A stretch of DNA of 64,000 bases, taken from Cylindrobasidium torrendii FP15055 ss-10. Taxonomy: Eukaryota > Basidiomycota > Agaricomycetes > Agaricales > Physalacriaceae. Below are positions 45,201 to 57,886 of the stretch, in pieces. Under the pieces are notes generated by a model. It did not search any database. It was not told where the DNA came from and saw only the letters and a list, made by a program, of their open reading frames with translations. Where the stretch lies: contig KN880465.1 of the NCBI GenBank assembly GCA_000934385.1, forward strand, positions 94,404 through 158,403, written 5' to 3'. Position 1 is the first letter of the stretch; the number at the start of each line of letters is the position of its first letter. Both the position numbers and the translations under genes were made by a program.

Positions 45201-47950
45201 GCACTGTCTTGCTGGCCAACTCGTCCGCGGGCGTACAGTCATCCTTGTTGTGGGTCTGTTCTTTTTGAAGCTAGTCCTTGACACTGACGATAAGGATCCG
45301 GATAGACGCACAATGTCAAGCTCGTTCGCCCTATCGCTTATTTCGTCGTCTCTATCAAGCATGGTCGAGTTGACGGCCAGGGCACCCCGAACGACGTACT
45401 CGGACATGTCGAAATTGCGGACGAAGAAGACGCGGGCACTCTCCCCACTCAATCGAAAGACGCCATATTCCCCGCAGCTGAGGCGGGTTCGAAGGATAGG
45501 AAGGACGGTAAATTGACCATCCCGGAAGAAATCAATGAAGGTCTTGTGGGATGGGATGCATGTGTGTACATTCGTATTCTCGGGTGGGTTGAAGTTGTTA
45601 TTGACCAAGCATGCAGTGAAGCTCCTTTTCGACGGGATGAGTGGTGGCCATGCTATCCTTTTTTTCGCTACAGTCTTCGGCGGATACGGTGTTACCGAAG
45701 CGTTGAACGTCGGTCAGGCATGGTGGCTTGGATTCTGGGCATCGAAGTATGAGGATGGCCACCAGCCGGAGGATGTATCGATCCCATAGTGAGACACACT
45801 CATGTTTTCGGATGTCCATAACTGATCAAATGTCCGTAGCTATCTTACAATCTATTGTGAGTCTTTGGTTTCTCGTCGAAGGTCAGCGCTTTGGTTCATG
45901 TTGGTTCTTTAGGCGGCTTCACTGTGGTGACCATCTGCGTCTATGCGCTGAATTTGACGAACTACAATGCTGGTGCTCTGAGAGCAGCGCGGACTATCCA
46001 TCGACGTCTCATGGACTCGGTCCTAGGGACAACGCTGAGGTGGTTGGATATGACACCTGCGTCCAGGATTATCGCACGGTGTACACAGGACATCCATACC
46101 AGTGCGCACCATGATCATGACCATTATTTGCTCATTATGCTGACGCTCCCCAAGTCGACGGACCCATTATCTCGTACTTTGCCCTCCTCGTTCAACATAC
46201 AATGATGCTTCTCGTCAAGATGGTCTCCATTGTCGTGGTCACGCCGGTATTCATCCTGCCGTCCATTTTGGTTGCTGCCGCAGGTGGTCTGTGTGGGCAT
46301 GTGTATGTTCGGGCACAGATGAGTGTAAAGCGGGAGATGGCGAATGCCAAAGCGCCTTTGCTTGCGCAGTACGTCAATTATTTTTCTGTAGGCTGCAGGG
46401 CTAACGAGTAGTTAGCTTTGGAGCCGCTATTTCCGGTCTGAGTGAGTGCCCTCCATAAACATATCACATAGACCTGACATGTCGTATTAGCATCGGTCAG
46501 AGCATACGGAGCGCAGGACGCGTTTGTCGAAGAGTCAATGCGAAGGATCAATAAGTACACTCGGGCGACCAAAGTCACTTTCGACTTGAACCGGTGGATT
46601 GGCATTCGTGTTGATGCCCTGGGCGGCGTCTTTGCGGCGGCGCTGGCGGCATGGATGGTGTACTTCAAGCAGGATTCTGCTGCCATCACTGGCTTTTCGC
46701 TTAACCAAGCTTGTGCGTCTCTTTTGTGAGCAACTGTGTTTTGGGAGCTGACATGTTGGCGGGCATTAGTGGCGTTCAGTGGGATAATTATTTGGTGGGT
46801 GAGGTTGGTGAATGAGTTCGAGGTGCAGGGGAATAGGTCAGTCCATCCATCTGGTATGAAACGGGCTTTACGCTGACGGAAACGTAGTCTGGAGCGTATC
46901 AACGACTATTTGAACATTGAGCAAGAACCAAAACCCAGTGTCGATGGCCAGCCACCTGCGTACTGGCCAAGCAGTGGTCGACTGGATGTGCAAAGTCTCA
47001 ACGCCAAATATTCCAAGGGTGGAGCGACCGTGTTGCGTGACGTCTCATTCACAATCAAGTCTGGTGAACGTGTTGGCGTTGTTGGACGAACAGGATCGGG
47101 GAAGGTGTGTGCATTCCCTTTAGCGCTCCATGTTCACGGACTCACAGTGATGCAGAGCTCGTTGACTCTATCGCTTCTCCGTCTGATATTGACGGATGGG
47201 GAGATGGTTTATGACGGGATAGAAACTTCGGCCCTCAATCTGGACGCAGTCCGGTCCAATATAACTATTATTCCACAAATGGTGCGTCTACGTTCCATAA
47301 TCCCTCAGCGGAGGACTGAACGAGTATGCGTAGCCGGAGTTGCTGAGTGGCACGCTCCGTGAGAACCTGAACCCGTTTGAGCAGTACGACGACGCCATGT
47401 TGAACGATGCACTCAAAGCTGCTGGCCTCACCTCCATCCAAGCCGGTCTCCTGGAAGGCCGTATGACATTGGACACAGAAATTGCGAGCGGCGGCGGAAA
47501 CTTGTCTGTTGGGCAGAGACAGATACTGGCGCTTGCGCGTGCCTTGGTCAAGAGGAATAAGGTGCTCGTTTTGGATGAAGGTACGGCTGTGCAAATTATC
47601 GTGCGACTGGGGGCCTGACTATGATACAGCGACGTCTGCGATCGATGATGGGACGGATGAGGTTATCCAGGCTTCATTGCGGACACAACTTAAGAAGGAT
47701 ACAACGGTGATCATTGTCGCGCACCGGCTACAGACAATCATGGATGCGGACAAGATCGTGCGTTCGGCTATCCAGTGTGCTTTACTTTGGCTCACGATTT
47801 GGCATGTAGATGGTGCTCGATGCAGGACGGCTAGTTGAGTTTGATTCGCCCAAGGCGCTACTCCAAGCCGAGGGTAGTCTTTTCCGTGGCATGGTAGAAC
47901 GCTCGAAGGACAAGGGTCGCCTTTTCTCACTCGCGGGATTGCCAACTTAA
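42224..47950 (+). CDS. ABC transporter, subfamily C (MRP type), full length
   Basis: ABCC exporters move conjugated or amphipathic compounds across plasma or vacuolar membranes. The start gives MADEQVPMLATANLAG, and an intron leads to several hydrophobic segments resembling a TMD0 region. TMD1 includes MLATMILLHSAFSMVSPVGL. NBD1 has Walker A (VGPTGSGKTSML), Q-loop (YAAQESWVLNETIKDNILFG), signature (LTLSGGQKARVTLAR), Walker B (IILLDDILAALD) and H-loop (THNVKLV), the last two restored by splicing. TMD2 follows from about 45.5 to 46.9 kb. NBD2 has Walker A (VGRTGSGKSSLT, spliced), the ABCC-type signature LSVGQRQILALARAL, Walker B (KVLVLDE, ATSAIDDGTD) and VAHRLQTIMDADKI. The end is MVERSKDKGRLF and LAGLPT. 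All nucleotide-binding motifs are intact. About 1,450 residues, with about 20 short introns. The substrate is unknown. Confidence 0.88.
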
Positions 47951-49143
47951 CTAAGGACTTGACCTCGAGTGTTATATGTATGGTTCAGTAACTATAATTT
48001 GGACACGAAGGATATGAGTAGTATACTGGTTGCAAGTTGTACTATTTCAAGTGGATAACAATTTCTTTGGATAGAGACAAAATGGCACTGCTTGAACGTC
48101 AGCGGATGATGTGGTTGTGGTTGCAGTCAAGGTAGTTTCTACTGGCTTTAATCCTGTGAATTTGCCAAAAACAGCAATGTTAATGATCGGAGGCACGAGG
48201 ACTTGTAGACAGCGTCAGTAAGTACCAAGGAACAACGGTCGCATCAAGGGGTCATCGACGCATGCTCAAGTATGCAAGCTCGTTTGCTCAAAAGCTCACC
48301 CAAGAGCTCACCGGCACCTCTTCGTCGAGTCGGAGGTCAGCCACTTTGACATTTAGCATGGTTATGAGCCACAGCCACTTGTCAGAATGCGGCATTGACA
48401 ACGGTCCATTCCGCGGCATGCTTGAGCGCGCCCGGCGGCAGCAACTGACAGGTACTGTCAATGCTTGTCAATGTCGGTCGGGGGCAATAAGGAGCAGTTA
48501 CACGAGGCTCGCATCCTGCCCTTGACTTGCCCTGATTTGATTATAGATCCGCACTGCCACTGTGCCACCCCCTTGAAGAGGTTCGCCGAAGAATGTGGCC
48601 CTTCATGATGGAATGCAGTCACGGCAAGGCAAGCGTTGGCCGTGAGTAGTTCAATTCTGGGGTAAGGGTAGCGCATGGTCGACTCGAGGAAGTTGGTGGT
48701 GGACGACGTATGGATTGGTGAGCTCAGGATGGGTCATCCCCTGCCCTAGATGCCCGTATATCTGAGCATCCTATTTTTGTAATTCCCCGAGGACCTGAAG
48801 CCTGAGGCCTGACTACCTGACTCTCCAGTCAAAAAACCAGCCGTCTTGACAGTAAGAACCCCAAAAGGGCACACAAACATCACATTTCCAGGGTGTGAGG
48901 GTACAAAAAATAATTATCAATTTGTACGTAGTAATGAGTACGACATGTATGCGTCTACACTGTCTGGTGTCCGATAATAAAAGGCAGGCGTCCGTTATGA
49001 ATATAAGCGAGTGTAAGGGCAGGAAAGAGCGGAGGTGAAGCAATCAGGCATTCTCTAAATGTTCTGAGGCTTACAAGGGGGGATATATCCGATAATAAAT
49101 TCCACGGAGCACAAAACAATGACATAAATCGACAAGCGTTTGT
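47951..49143. other. Convergent intergenic region, 1.2 kb
   Basis: No gene is supported. A short + strand frame (48262-48525) and its neighbours have no domain. The region contains direct repeats such as CCTGAAGCCTGAGGCCTGACTACCTGAC near 48791 (a short CCTGA cluster) but no transposon signature. Confidence 0.45.
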
Positions 49144-50778
49144 TTAGAGAAGCATCAACAGCCCGCTGAAGAGCGACAGAGCCATGATCGAGTGCACTTG
49201 CAGCCCGACTGCGCCATCACCATCATCATCGCCCGAGGTATCGGTCGAGCCGGTGGTGTTTATGGGTGATGAGCCGGTGCTATAGGTGGAGTCGTAGCTC
49301 GCCGAAGACCCGGCGAGATCAAGTTTGAACAACTACGACCATCAGAATGAGTTGGCTCCCCCCAGAACGAGAACAAACGCACCTTGTCAATCCCTGGGCC
49401 GCTATTCATCATCGCAATATTGTCATGAGAGACGTTGGTGATATAATCAAACGTCGTCTTGCTAGGGAGCTCGCCGCCGTTGAGGGACTTGAGCAAAGCC
49501 TCGAAGTAGCTACCACGCTCCAAATGTGTGGCACCTTGGGTCTAGAAACGATGTGAAGACCAGCGAGAGCGAGAGAGAGCGTGGAGTGAACGTACCACGG
49601 CTTGGCAGCGCGTGTCACCTGGACCGTCGTCGTTCAGACCAAAAGCGTAGTGCGCGTAGCGTCCCATGTACTGATCCACGATGCCGTCGCGACCAGAGCT
49701 CTTCGCCAGCGCAGTCGCATATCCCGGGAAACTTCCACCAAGGCCGTACTTGTACTCGTCGACATCCTCGCATGTGCTATTGGCTTTTGGACGATGCTTC
49801 GTGAGCCACAAGAACGAACCGGGGTTGCCTAAAAGAATGTGGAGTCAGCGGGGGCTACGCGAAATAGCAAGAAGACGGCATACCGATCCAGTAGTGCAAC
49901 CTGTCGTCGTTGTCCTTCGTATTACGTAGCGCAAGGTATCTTTGCGCCATCTGAGCCCCAGCTGAGTGTCCAGCAATGACCACAACCTAGTTGTTTGTAT
50001 GAGAAAGAGGCCAGGGCAGACCGGGAGTGAATGAACATGCCTTCAGGTTCGGGAATGTGTTTTTGTCCATGTAAGAGTCGATGAGAGAATCGAGGGCGGC
50101 GAAGCTGCTGAGCTTCGAGACAGAGTCCGGAGCCTTGTTGTACTCTCCATCTATCCAGCCCGACTTGCTCCATACGGTCTGCCCTTGAGAAACGGCACCT
50201 GCTGTGACGTCGACCTCTGAGAAAAAGCATGGCGACATGATGGACTGCGTGTCTCTTGAGACGGTATCTGGGTTTTGCTCTGCGGCGTTGTACAGCGCGT
50301 TGTTAACGGCATTGAAGTCTGCCTTACGATTAGCTGAGGGGTCTGGAATTCCATTCGTTCTATCACGCACAATACCAACAGTCGCGCGTCTGCCGACGGG
50401 GCGTTTAGCGAGGACCCAACGGTTGGGTGGAGAACGTACCTTTCCCGCCAATGCGATCACGGCCCTTTGCACATTTGCAGGATCCTGGTTGGCGGTGATG
50501 TAGACGGGCTACGTGAAAGGCGTGTTAGAAGGTGCAAGAGGGTCGATACTGCGACGCACGATGGATGCATTCTGCTTCTCGTCGACGACCCAGTTGGTGA
50601 CGATGGTGGCATCAGTGACCTGTGGGATTTCCTGCCAGCCGTTGTCTGGGTCGCCAGCCACAGTGGGATCTTCGTTGTATTGTGCACGCGAGTGGTGCTT
50701 GTGGGTGGCATGAAAGTTGACCGACGACGAAGCCAATGCCGCGGGCACCGCGAGTGCGAGGAATAGCGGGGCAATCAT
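49144..50778 (-). CDS. Secreted alpha/beta-hydrolase, probable GPI anchor
   Basis: The N-terminus MIAPLFLALAVPAALASSSV is a signal peptide. Exon 1 ends DEKQNASI; the first intron (donor GTGCGTCGC, branch CTAAC, acceptor CACGTAG) removes an in-frame TAG and continues PVYITANQDPANVQRAVIAL. Downstream exons give an ADFNAVNNALYNAAEQNP segment, VVVIAGHSAGAQMAQRYLAL with the G-x-S-x-G nucleophile elbow (Ser in GHSAG), and LHYWIGNPGSFLWLTKHRP. A loop with Cys residues is followed by LNGGELPSKTTFDYI. His in ITNVSHDNIAMMNSGPG is the likely catalytic His. The C-terminus is Ser/Thr/Gly-rich, then a small-residue site and SIMALSLFSGLLMLL, a typical GPI-anchor signal. About 450 residues. Substrate (ester or peptide) is not evident. 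Extracellular or wall-bound location is inferred. Confidence 0.8.
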
Positions 50779-53700
50779 ATCATAGGTTGAGGATGAGAGT
50801 TGGAGGAGATGGGGGGAAGCGAAGAAGAGAGAGAGAGGACCTGAGATGAAGGCCCGGGATCCGGGGAATATATCTCTTGGGACCCACGCTCTGGAGCAAC
50901 CAAACGTTTTGTCCGAGATTTGGTTTTTGTGATTTGGGCTGCTTTCCCAAACTGGACGTTGCCACCCAAACTTTTCATACCAAAAAGCGCCGCTTTATTG
51001 TCGCTCGGTGACGACGGGGTATTGGGAAAAACTTAAGAGCAGGGGATAGAATCGCAGTATTCCACCAGAGGGCACAGGACAAGGAAGTATTGGACGATGC
51101 CTCGCTGGGCAGTGTTTCGCGCTTGGCCAGCCTTTTGCTGTAGCCTGCAATACATGGAGCCGTGTTGCGTTGCGGAGCATTGCTGATGGACTTGTGGAGA
51201 AAGGCACGAGGACACGAGCAGGATCTGCCTGCAGTGTCCGGCCCGATGCCGACCGAACTCAACATCTCTACCTCTGGGAAGAGATCCAGTGGCCTGGTCC
51301 AGCGGTAAACTCAGTGGAATTTGGAGTACTCTCCACAACATCAATCCCACCATTCCCGCCCAGTTCCCGCCCAATCGCGTACGACGCACATTTCCATCGG
51401 TTGCTTGTATTCGACTTACGGTAGCTACCAGCCTCCCGACGATCCCCCGCCTTCCTCGAGATAAATGGAATATGCCATAATATTTCAATCCGGGCGTATT
51501 CTATCGAAAGGACGAATCAGAAGGCGATTATGTATTGGCCCGCCTGGATACAGGAATGCTGATCGGCAAAGCCGCAGGTATCCTGTGGGTGACTCAGTCC
51601 CGGCTTCCCTCTTCGCGTTTGCCTACTCTCTCATTTTGTTGTGAGCACACTATAGCGCCTACGGGCTTGGAATTTCCTTCAAAATCTGTCCGCAAATAGA
51701 CCAGTATGCGTGCACGCGATGTCCAGGTTCAATCAGTACGTTTTTCAGGACGAAATTTGCACATAGCGCAGGAACAGAGTGGGTTACCTATTTTAACAAG
51801 GCCCGCCTTCGCATTGTCATTCCTCGTTGTCAATACACACCATAAACAGAGCCATGTCCGCTGTCCCAGGCGACTTCCACGCCCGACTCCGACAGGGTTT
51901 TCCCACGCCATCATCCAGGCTTCGTTGCCAAGTGCCATGTTAACACAGAGCTTCACTTTGGGTTTGGATGGCCGTCGACGTCGAGCAGTGCGCCAAGCAG
52001 ACTTTGGAGGTTCACTCGAAAGGCATTGCGACACTGAACCACACTGGAACCACACCACTTTCTCACTAGAAGTGGCGCTAGCACGCCTTGGCTCAGGTTA
52101 TAATGCGGGACGGCCGAATGACCGCCTCCCGGGATAGAGCTTGGCAATTGGCGCATGCGGTGCACAAGCGAAAGGTATCGAGGACATTAGGCTCGTAAGT
52201 ACAGAAATTCGACCCCCCGTTTCACAGCGCTGGGACCGGGGAGACAACTTTGAGCTTGGTTGCTCGGTGCAATGACGAGGAGTGCGACGCTGACCCGTCG
52301 TCATTTTCTATTCTCTGGATGAAAACTCTCGCGGCGTAGTGTCGCATTACACACCTCGCGTCGAGTGCATCTGTGATTCACTGAGCCGCATCACAGAGTG
52401 ACCTCCGCATCATTGCGCAAGACCAGACCATTTGCATCTCAAGCTTGGCCCAAGTGTTTCTCGCCCAACTTGAACGTTTTGACCACCAGAAATATAGCTT
52501 CTCTAACCACCCGACGGACATCAATGCGCGCAAGCCACAAGCGCTACTCTCTTCAACCAATACGTACATAGCCGCTGTTCACGTTCCACAACGAAGAGAC
52601 AAAGTTTTCGTTAGGCCTAAATCGAAGACTTGAAGCGCTATCTACACACACACCCTGTTGTGTAAATCCACCCCGAATTGTAGCTGAGTCGGCACGCATA
52701 CATCCCTCCCGAGTTTCGTGGTTAGAGAGCGAGTGCAGGAGGTGCGAAAACGTGGCAGAGTAGGTGTCGGCCCGGCTGAGGGCGTAGCGTAGCATTCCAG
52801 AGAGACCGAGAACTCAGTAATGACGCGGAAGCGCAGCTCTGAAGGCAAGAGCAGCACGTTCACCGACCCTGGTCGTCCGAAGTAGACACCAATGACCACA
52901 AAGGTTGATGGAGGAGACGGGGAGGGGAGGGGTCGCATCATTGTACGTGGGCACGCATGTCGACGACGCTTGGAATGAGTGGCATGCCTAGCACTGATGT
53001 TGTTCATCGAGAGAGGCCAAGCCGCTGCATTTGAACCGTGTACCGTTAGGCTAGTCCCCTTGGACGTTGAGCTTGGAAATTCTCAATGCCTCGCAGTTCT
53101 CCAAGACTGCGTGATACTGTGAGTGTTTTGCCCAGGCTTTTGTTGAACTGCATCTCCTTCCCCTCTATCCATAGAGAGTTCAAAGGTTTAATTTGGAGAC
53201 AAAGTCGACCAGCAGTTCGCTTCAAACGCGAGTGTAGGAGCTGGCAGGCCGTTTCGTTGACCTAAGATACCAAGCGCTAGCCGATAGCAAACCAACGGGC
53301 CAATCGCAGCTGCCTGGCCCATAGTTGGGCGCACTCCCGCTGTGGGCTAAAACAAAATAAATCGAGCCTTAGTATCTGTGCGTAGAAACAGACTCACAGT
53401 GCAAGTCGGCTTAGGGGACCTTGAGTGCATCCCAGCGCCTCCGAATCATTTCGGCTGGCCGTGTAACTGGAACGCGCCTAGAGGAAAACAATTTGGTTCT
53501 GAATTTAGAATCCTCCAGCCGTTGGGGCTCGTCTACATCTTCAGCACCTCTAGCCTAGCAGTGTTGCATCCTAAGAGTTCCGTATGAGAAAGAAGACAAT
53601 GCCTCGGTGGGTAGTGCAGGAAGGAAAACAGCAAATTTTGGATTCGAGTTGAAGACTTTGAGTTCAGCGATCGTGATGTCGGCACAGCGGCAATCACACT

Positions 53701-55326
53701 CGGGAGCGCCACCGCCACCTCCGGGCTGAGTTTGAAATAAGATGTGAACTTTTCATTGCCATTCGCGGGGCTCTGCATCTCGCAAGAAAATCACGGAATG
53801 TATCCATTTAATGAGTGATATTGGAATTACATGTTTTGGGGAGAGATATCGTTGGCCGGGGGCCAATTGTTGAGTGCCACTCGAGGATATGAAGCTCAGC
53901 AACGAGGGCCTCCAGCTTGTAGAAGGTCTTAAGCTAAAGAGATGCTAGAATAAGTTGTGACTATCACCGTTCCCACACGGCTGCGTAGCCGGAGGGTCAA
54001 GAGAATAAGGTTTACCACGCCACACTCCGCCTCCAACCAACTGTGCCACTCGATCGAGGCCGCCTGGTATGTCGCTCAATAGATACGACCAGTCTACGCA
54101 GTTTAAAGAGTATGCATAATACGCATTTGGGAATGCTCATTATCTACATCGAGGACAGGGAAGCGCCCGACTGAGAGAGAAGCCCCCCGGTCCGCGTGAA
54201 AGCGCGAGAGGCGAGAACAAAATTAAGTGACGGCGGACACGGGAATCCCCGGCGGCCCTTGCCTCTCTTCATAAGCATAAACATCAGTGTGATTTCCCAT
54301 ACAATACTCACATTGTCGGAGTAAAAACAGAGGGGGAGGTTTTCATGGATCGAACCTTACGTGCATGAATTCGGGGGGAGGAGGGGAGGAGGGGGAGGGA
54401 AGGGACGCACCATGCCGAGATTGTAATCGCACTACCGTTCGCACTGCACATGTGACTTGAATTTTGGGAGAGCGTAGTAGGTGTGGGTCACGAAAGTAGA
54501 CGAATGAATGAATGGCCACGGCAAGTAAACGGTACAATGCAACCCCATTTGGGTATTGCCTGAGCACACGGGTCGAGCGCTCATAATTATACGCTACTAC
54601 TTACTACGCATTAGAAAAAAGGTTGGCGTTCCATTATTGGATCGCGAAAGCGTTTGTTCATTCATTTATTGTGCGTTCTCATAGGTGTCCCCGACGCGCG
54701 GAGGTGTGGGAACCCTGCTTTTCATTCTGTCAATGCATCGTTCCGTCAAGTCTTGCCAGTCTTGTACCGTCAAGGAAATCCTCTCCCCCTCCACCCTCTC
54801 TTAGCGTCGTGAACCTCGGATGACACCCTCCATTTTACCGCCCATCACTCACCATTTCCTTACTCACCCTCACCCTTCCATGCACGACCCTCTCACGGAA
54901 AAACAGCGTCTGGCACAGGGAGGGGGGAGGGGCACCCGAAATCGAAATCGAAGCCGGAGCGTTCCACATGGCGCGTCTTGTCCCCCCGGACAGGCCTTCA
55001 TTAAACATTTAATGTGCAAACACCGGATTGAAAGGAACCCATCCCCATCAAGGGACGCGGGCCCATATTCCTTTCTGAAAGGTCGAACTGATTGGGTTAC
55101 TTAGAGATCGGGTGCCCTCGCCCTCGAGACGGAGATGCACGGACGCGGAAGCAAAAATTGCCAACACAGAGGAGTGATTTGGTTCCACGGGACGTAAACT
55201 GTAAAGAAAAAATATAAAAGATATAACAACAATTTTGAGAGAGGAGATGTGTGTGTGTGTAAATGAGAGGTAGTGTTCAAGGTTCTTGGACACAAGCATA
55301 AGCATGAAAGAGTAGAGAGTGTGTGG
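50779..55326. other. Gene-poor region, 4.5 kb
   Basis: This is the longest stretch without a supported gene. Frames of up to about 150 codons occur but show no domain and read across lacking splice signals. A short Gly/Cys-rich open stretch on the - strand (53555-53728) is noted separately. A G-rich tract lies at 54373-54404 and another G-rich run near 54918-54935. The right end (54600-55320) is AT- and CT-rich with a short GT repeat at about 55247-55260. No transposon ends or tRNA genes were seen. Confidence 0.5.
54373..54404 (+). other. G-rich tract, potential G-quadruplex
   Basis: At least five runs of three or more G are separated by one to a few A or GGA spacers on the + strand. That satisfies the usual four-run G4 pattern with short loops. 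Whether it folds in the cell is unknown. Confidence 0.6.
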
Positions 55327-56463
55327 CTACCGTGCAGCACGCTCGGACGCATCAACAGCATCGAGCAGATCGTCTTCTTCATTGTCCACCGGCCCAGCCG
55401 CTTCGTCTCCTTCCGCAAGCTCGTCGATCTCCGGCTCGCCGTCTGCGTCTTGATCCTGATCCTGTTCTTGTTCATGGCGGCCGTGTGTATGCGTAGACGC
55501 GGAATTCGTACGAGGACGCTGAGGCGGCGGCGGCGGCGGCGCAACCGCTTGGCTGCTTGGATTCGGAATGACAATAGGCATCGCCGATGGAGCATGCGAC
55601 ATGGGCGTCGCCAGACTATCCCGTCGCTCCAATCTCTTCGTCTTCTTCCTGCACCTTTTTGAAGAATCACTCAGTCAGTCCCAGGCAGTCACATGTAAGC
55701 AAAGAAGACCGACGTACCGGTCGCAGACAGTGCCAGGGCCTAATGGCCCTGGTCCCCATTTCTCGACACACTTGTCCTCCTTGTACCGTCCTGGCTGTCC
55801 ACAGGATCGACAGATACGCTGGCCCTGTTCGTTATGCGACGGGTATGTCCGTGCAGGCTGGGGTGGTGTCGCAGGAATATGCACCTGTGGCGGTAAAGGT
55901 GCTGGAGGAGGCGGAGGCGGCGGCCGTGACGGTGAGCCCGAGGGCCCGGCAGACACAGGCAGTCCTGCATACGTTGGATACGGATTTCCCGCAGGTTCAT
56001 AAGTGTAGAACTTGGGTTCTTGTTGTTGCTGCCGGGCCTTCTTCGAGGGCTGTTCAAGCGGTGGGAAGTCGACGCTCCGCTCGCGTTTGCGATGATTTAC
56101 TGCATGTGGAGGAGGCGGTGGTGGTGGTGGAGGCTGCTGGTGTGGTGGAGGAATGTGGAGAGGTGGTGGAGGTTGGTTGCCGCTGCTGCTGCTCGCACTG
56201 CCTACGAACCAATCCATCTCGCGTCGCGCCTTGTCCCAGTGACCGCGTATCGCGTCGAGACGTTCGCGTGCATCATCCCGTTCGCGTTCTGCTCTGCTCA
56301 AATCATGCCTCAAATTCTCGCGTTCCTGCTCGAGATGGCTGATACGCGCGTGCAGATCGCCTGAAGGAGCTGTGCGCATCTTTTCTATCTCCCGGTAGCT
56401 CTCCGCGAGCATTCGCGCCAACTGCGCGTTCGAATGGGGTGTGTCTGGTGCTGAGGAAGACAT
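55327..56463 (-). CDS. GATA-like zinc-finger protein with N-terminal coiled coil
   Basis: Two exons, about 350 residues, start MSSSAPDTPHSNAQLARMLA. Residues 15-75 form a strongly charged coiled coil (ISHLEQERENLRHDLSRAER). A long Pro-rich region with several poly-Pro runs follows, then a basic motif (NHRKRERSVDF, PSKKARQQQQ) that could be a nuclear localisation signal. The zinc finger is split by the intron (donor GTACGTCGG, acceptor AAAAAG): RICRSCGQPGRYKEDKCVEK, WGPGPLGPGTVCDR, then CRKKTKRLERR. This C-x2-C...C-x2-C finger has the GPxGPGTVCDRC form of GATA-related factors, with a longer loop than classic GATA. The tail is acidic. Probably a transcription regulator; the promoter has a TATAAA element about 280 nt upstream. 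Confidence 0.78.
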
Positions 56464-57886
56464 TATGGTCTATCCCTTGTTACAAATAATGGTGGGTGTT
56501 GGTGGGTATCCTTGGGAGTTGTGTGCACAAAGAGAGAGCTGTCGGATATACAGAGGTTCAAAAGTCGTACAGGTCGTTTATAGAGGGCACAGAGAGCGCG
56601 TCGAGCAGCGATCTAGAAGGCGGGGGTCAAACGCGAGCAGCGAAGGACGCGTAACACAAACCTTCGAGGTCAACAATGAAGTTGGGTCGCGTGAAAGAAG
56701 ATCATGGCGGTCGAGAACGAAATCAGTTCGCTCGGCCTTTATAAAAAGCCTTCGGTTCGGCAAAGACGAACAGTACTATCAAACATCGGGAAACAAAACA
56801 GTGATGGGAAACAAAACAAGGCGGTAATCCGCTTGTCCACGACTCATACCCGCCTCACACAGGTCCAAAATTTTATCCTTTTCTTCTCTGACTATTAGGA
56901 TGCTACCGGTGCAAGCTTGACATGGTCCATGGCCATGCTCGCCACTTATAATTCAGATATTGTAATTTGAGAGATTAATCAAAGGATCGTGGGTTTAGAA
57001 CCTTCCTACATGCCAGGAAAACCTCTATAGCATAATTTAACATGCATATACCATGATATTGTGCAAAAGGACTGGTCAAGAAGCTTCAATTACCAGCGCA
57101 AATGCGCATCGACTGAATCTTGCCATGATCGGTAGGTCATCAAGGCATCAAACACGCGCCAAAATGTTGTTTTGTTGCCCACCCAAAATTCAGCTCTCAA
57201 ATTTGCTTATAAACAAATGCTCAATTTATTATATGTTATACAGAATGAATGCCTGATGCCTGTCTCCAAGCGTCTCTGGTAGCAAGTTCATGCTGAGGAT
57301 TTTATGGGTGGCCAAAGTCGTTTGTTTTGTTTCCCGATGTTTGATAGTATGGCCCAAGGATCGCGGAAGGGGGCAAGGGTAAAAAGGCGGGCCGCCAGGA
57401 CCCCGGACACCGTCCACTTCATACCGACCGTTCAACTTCGAATGCCCCTTCTGATCGATGCCTGTCCTTTCTGACGGGTCAAAAGAGCCAAATGCGCTGT
57501 AGGCGGCCAAAGGGAGGCGCCAGGCAAGAAACAAAGTACACAGTATTTCGGGGATACGCACAGAACCAGCGTAACGATCCATGCGCACAGTCGGGCAAGC
57601 GCATGCTGGTGGGAAAAAAATAAAAGAAAATACTTGAGAGCAAAAGGCCGAAGGCTTTCCTTTCATAGCCCCCGTCGCCATCAATGATCGCGCTCAAATG
57701 GCCTGATCTCAACGACAGAGTTCATAACGGAACTCTCTCGGAGGAACACAATCCAATCCAATCCAATATCAGATTGCATCCAGATAATATTCCTACCCCG
57801 TACCACCGCCGAACACCGAAAACATAGCTCAAAAGAAAAAACACAGCTCGAATACAGATACATCGATAAATATTCCTATGATACTA
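56464..57886. other. Intergenic region, 1.4 kb
   Basis: The left part is the promoter of the GATA-like gene, including a TTTATAAAAA element near 56738. The right part is AT-rich, with a 5-bp tandem repeat (AATCC, about 3.6 copies) at about 57750-57767. No gene supported. Confidence 0.45.

Noticed and set aside
50509..50511. In-frame TAG inside the alpha/beta-hydrolase, apparently a broken gene
   Set aside because: A 50-nt intron with donor GTGCGTCGC, branch CTAAC and acceptor CACGTAG removes it and keeps phase, so the gene looks intact.
51706..52137. 143-codon + strand frame in the gene-poor region
   Set aside because: The composition and lack of any motif suggest chance; the opposite strand has an equally long frame.
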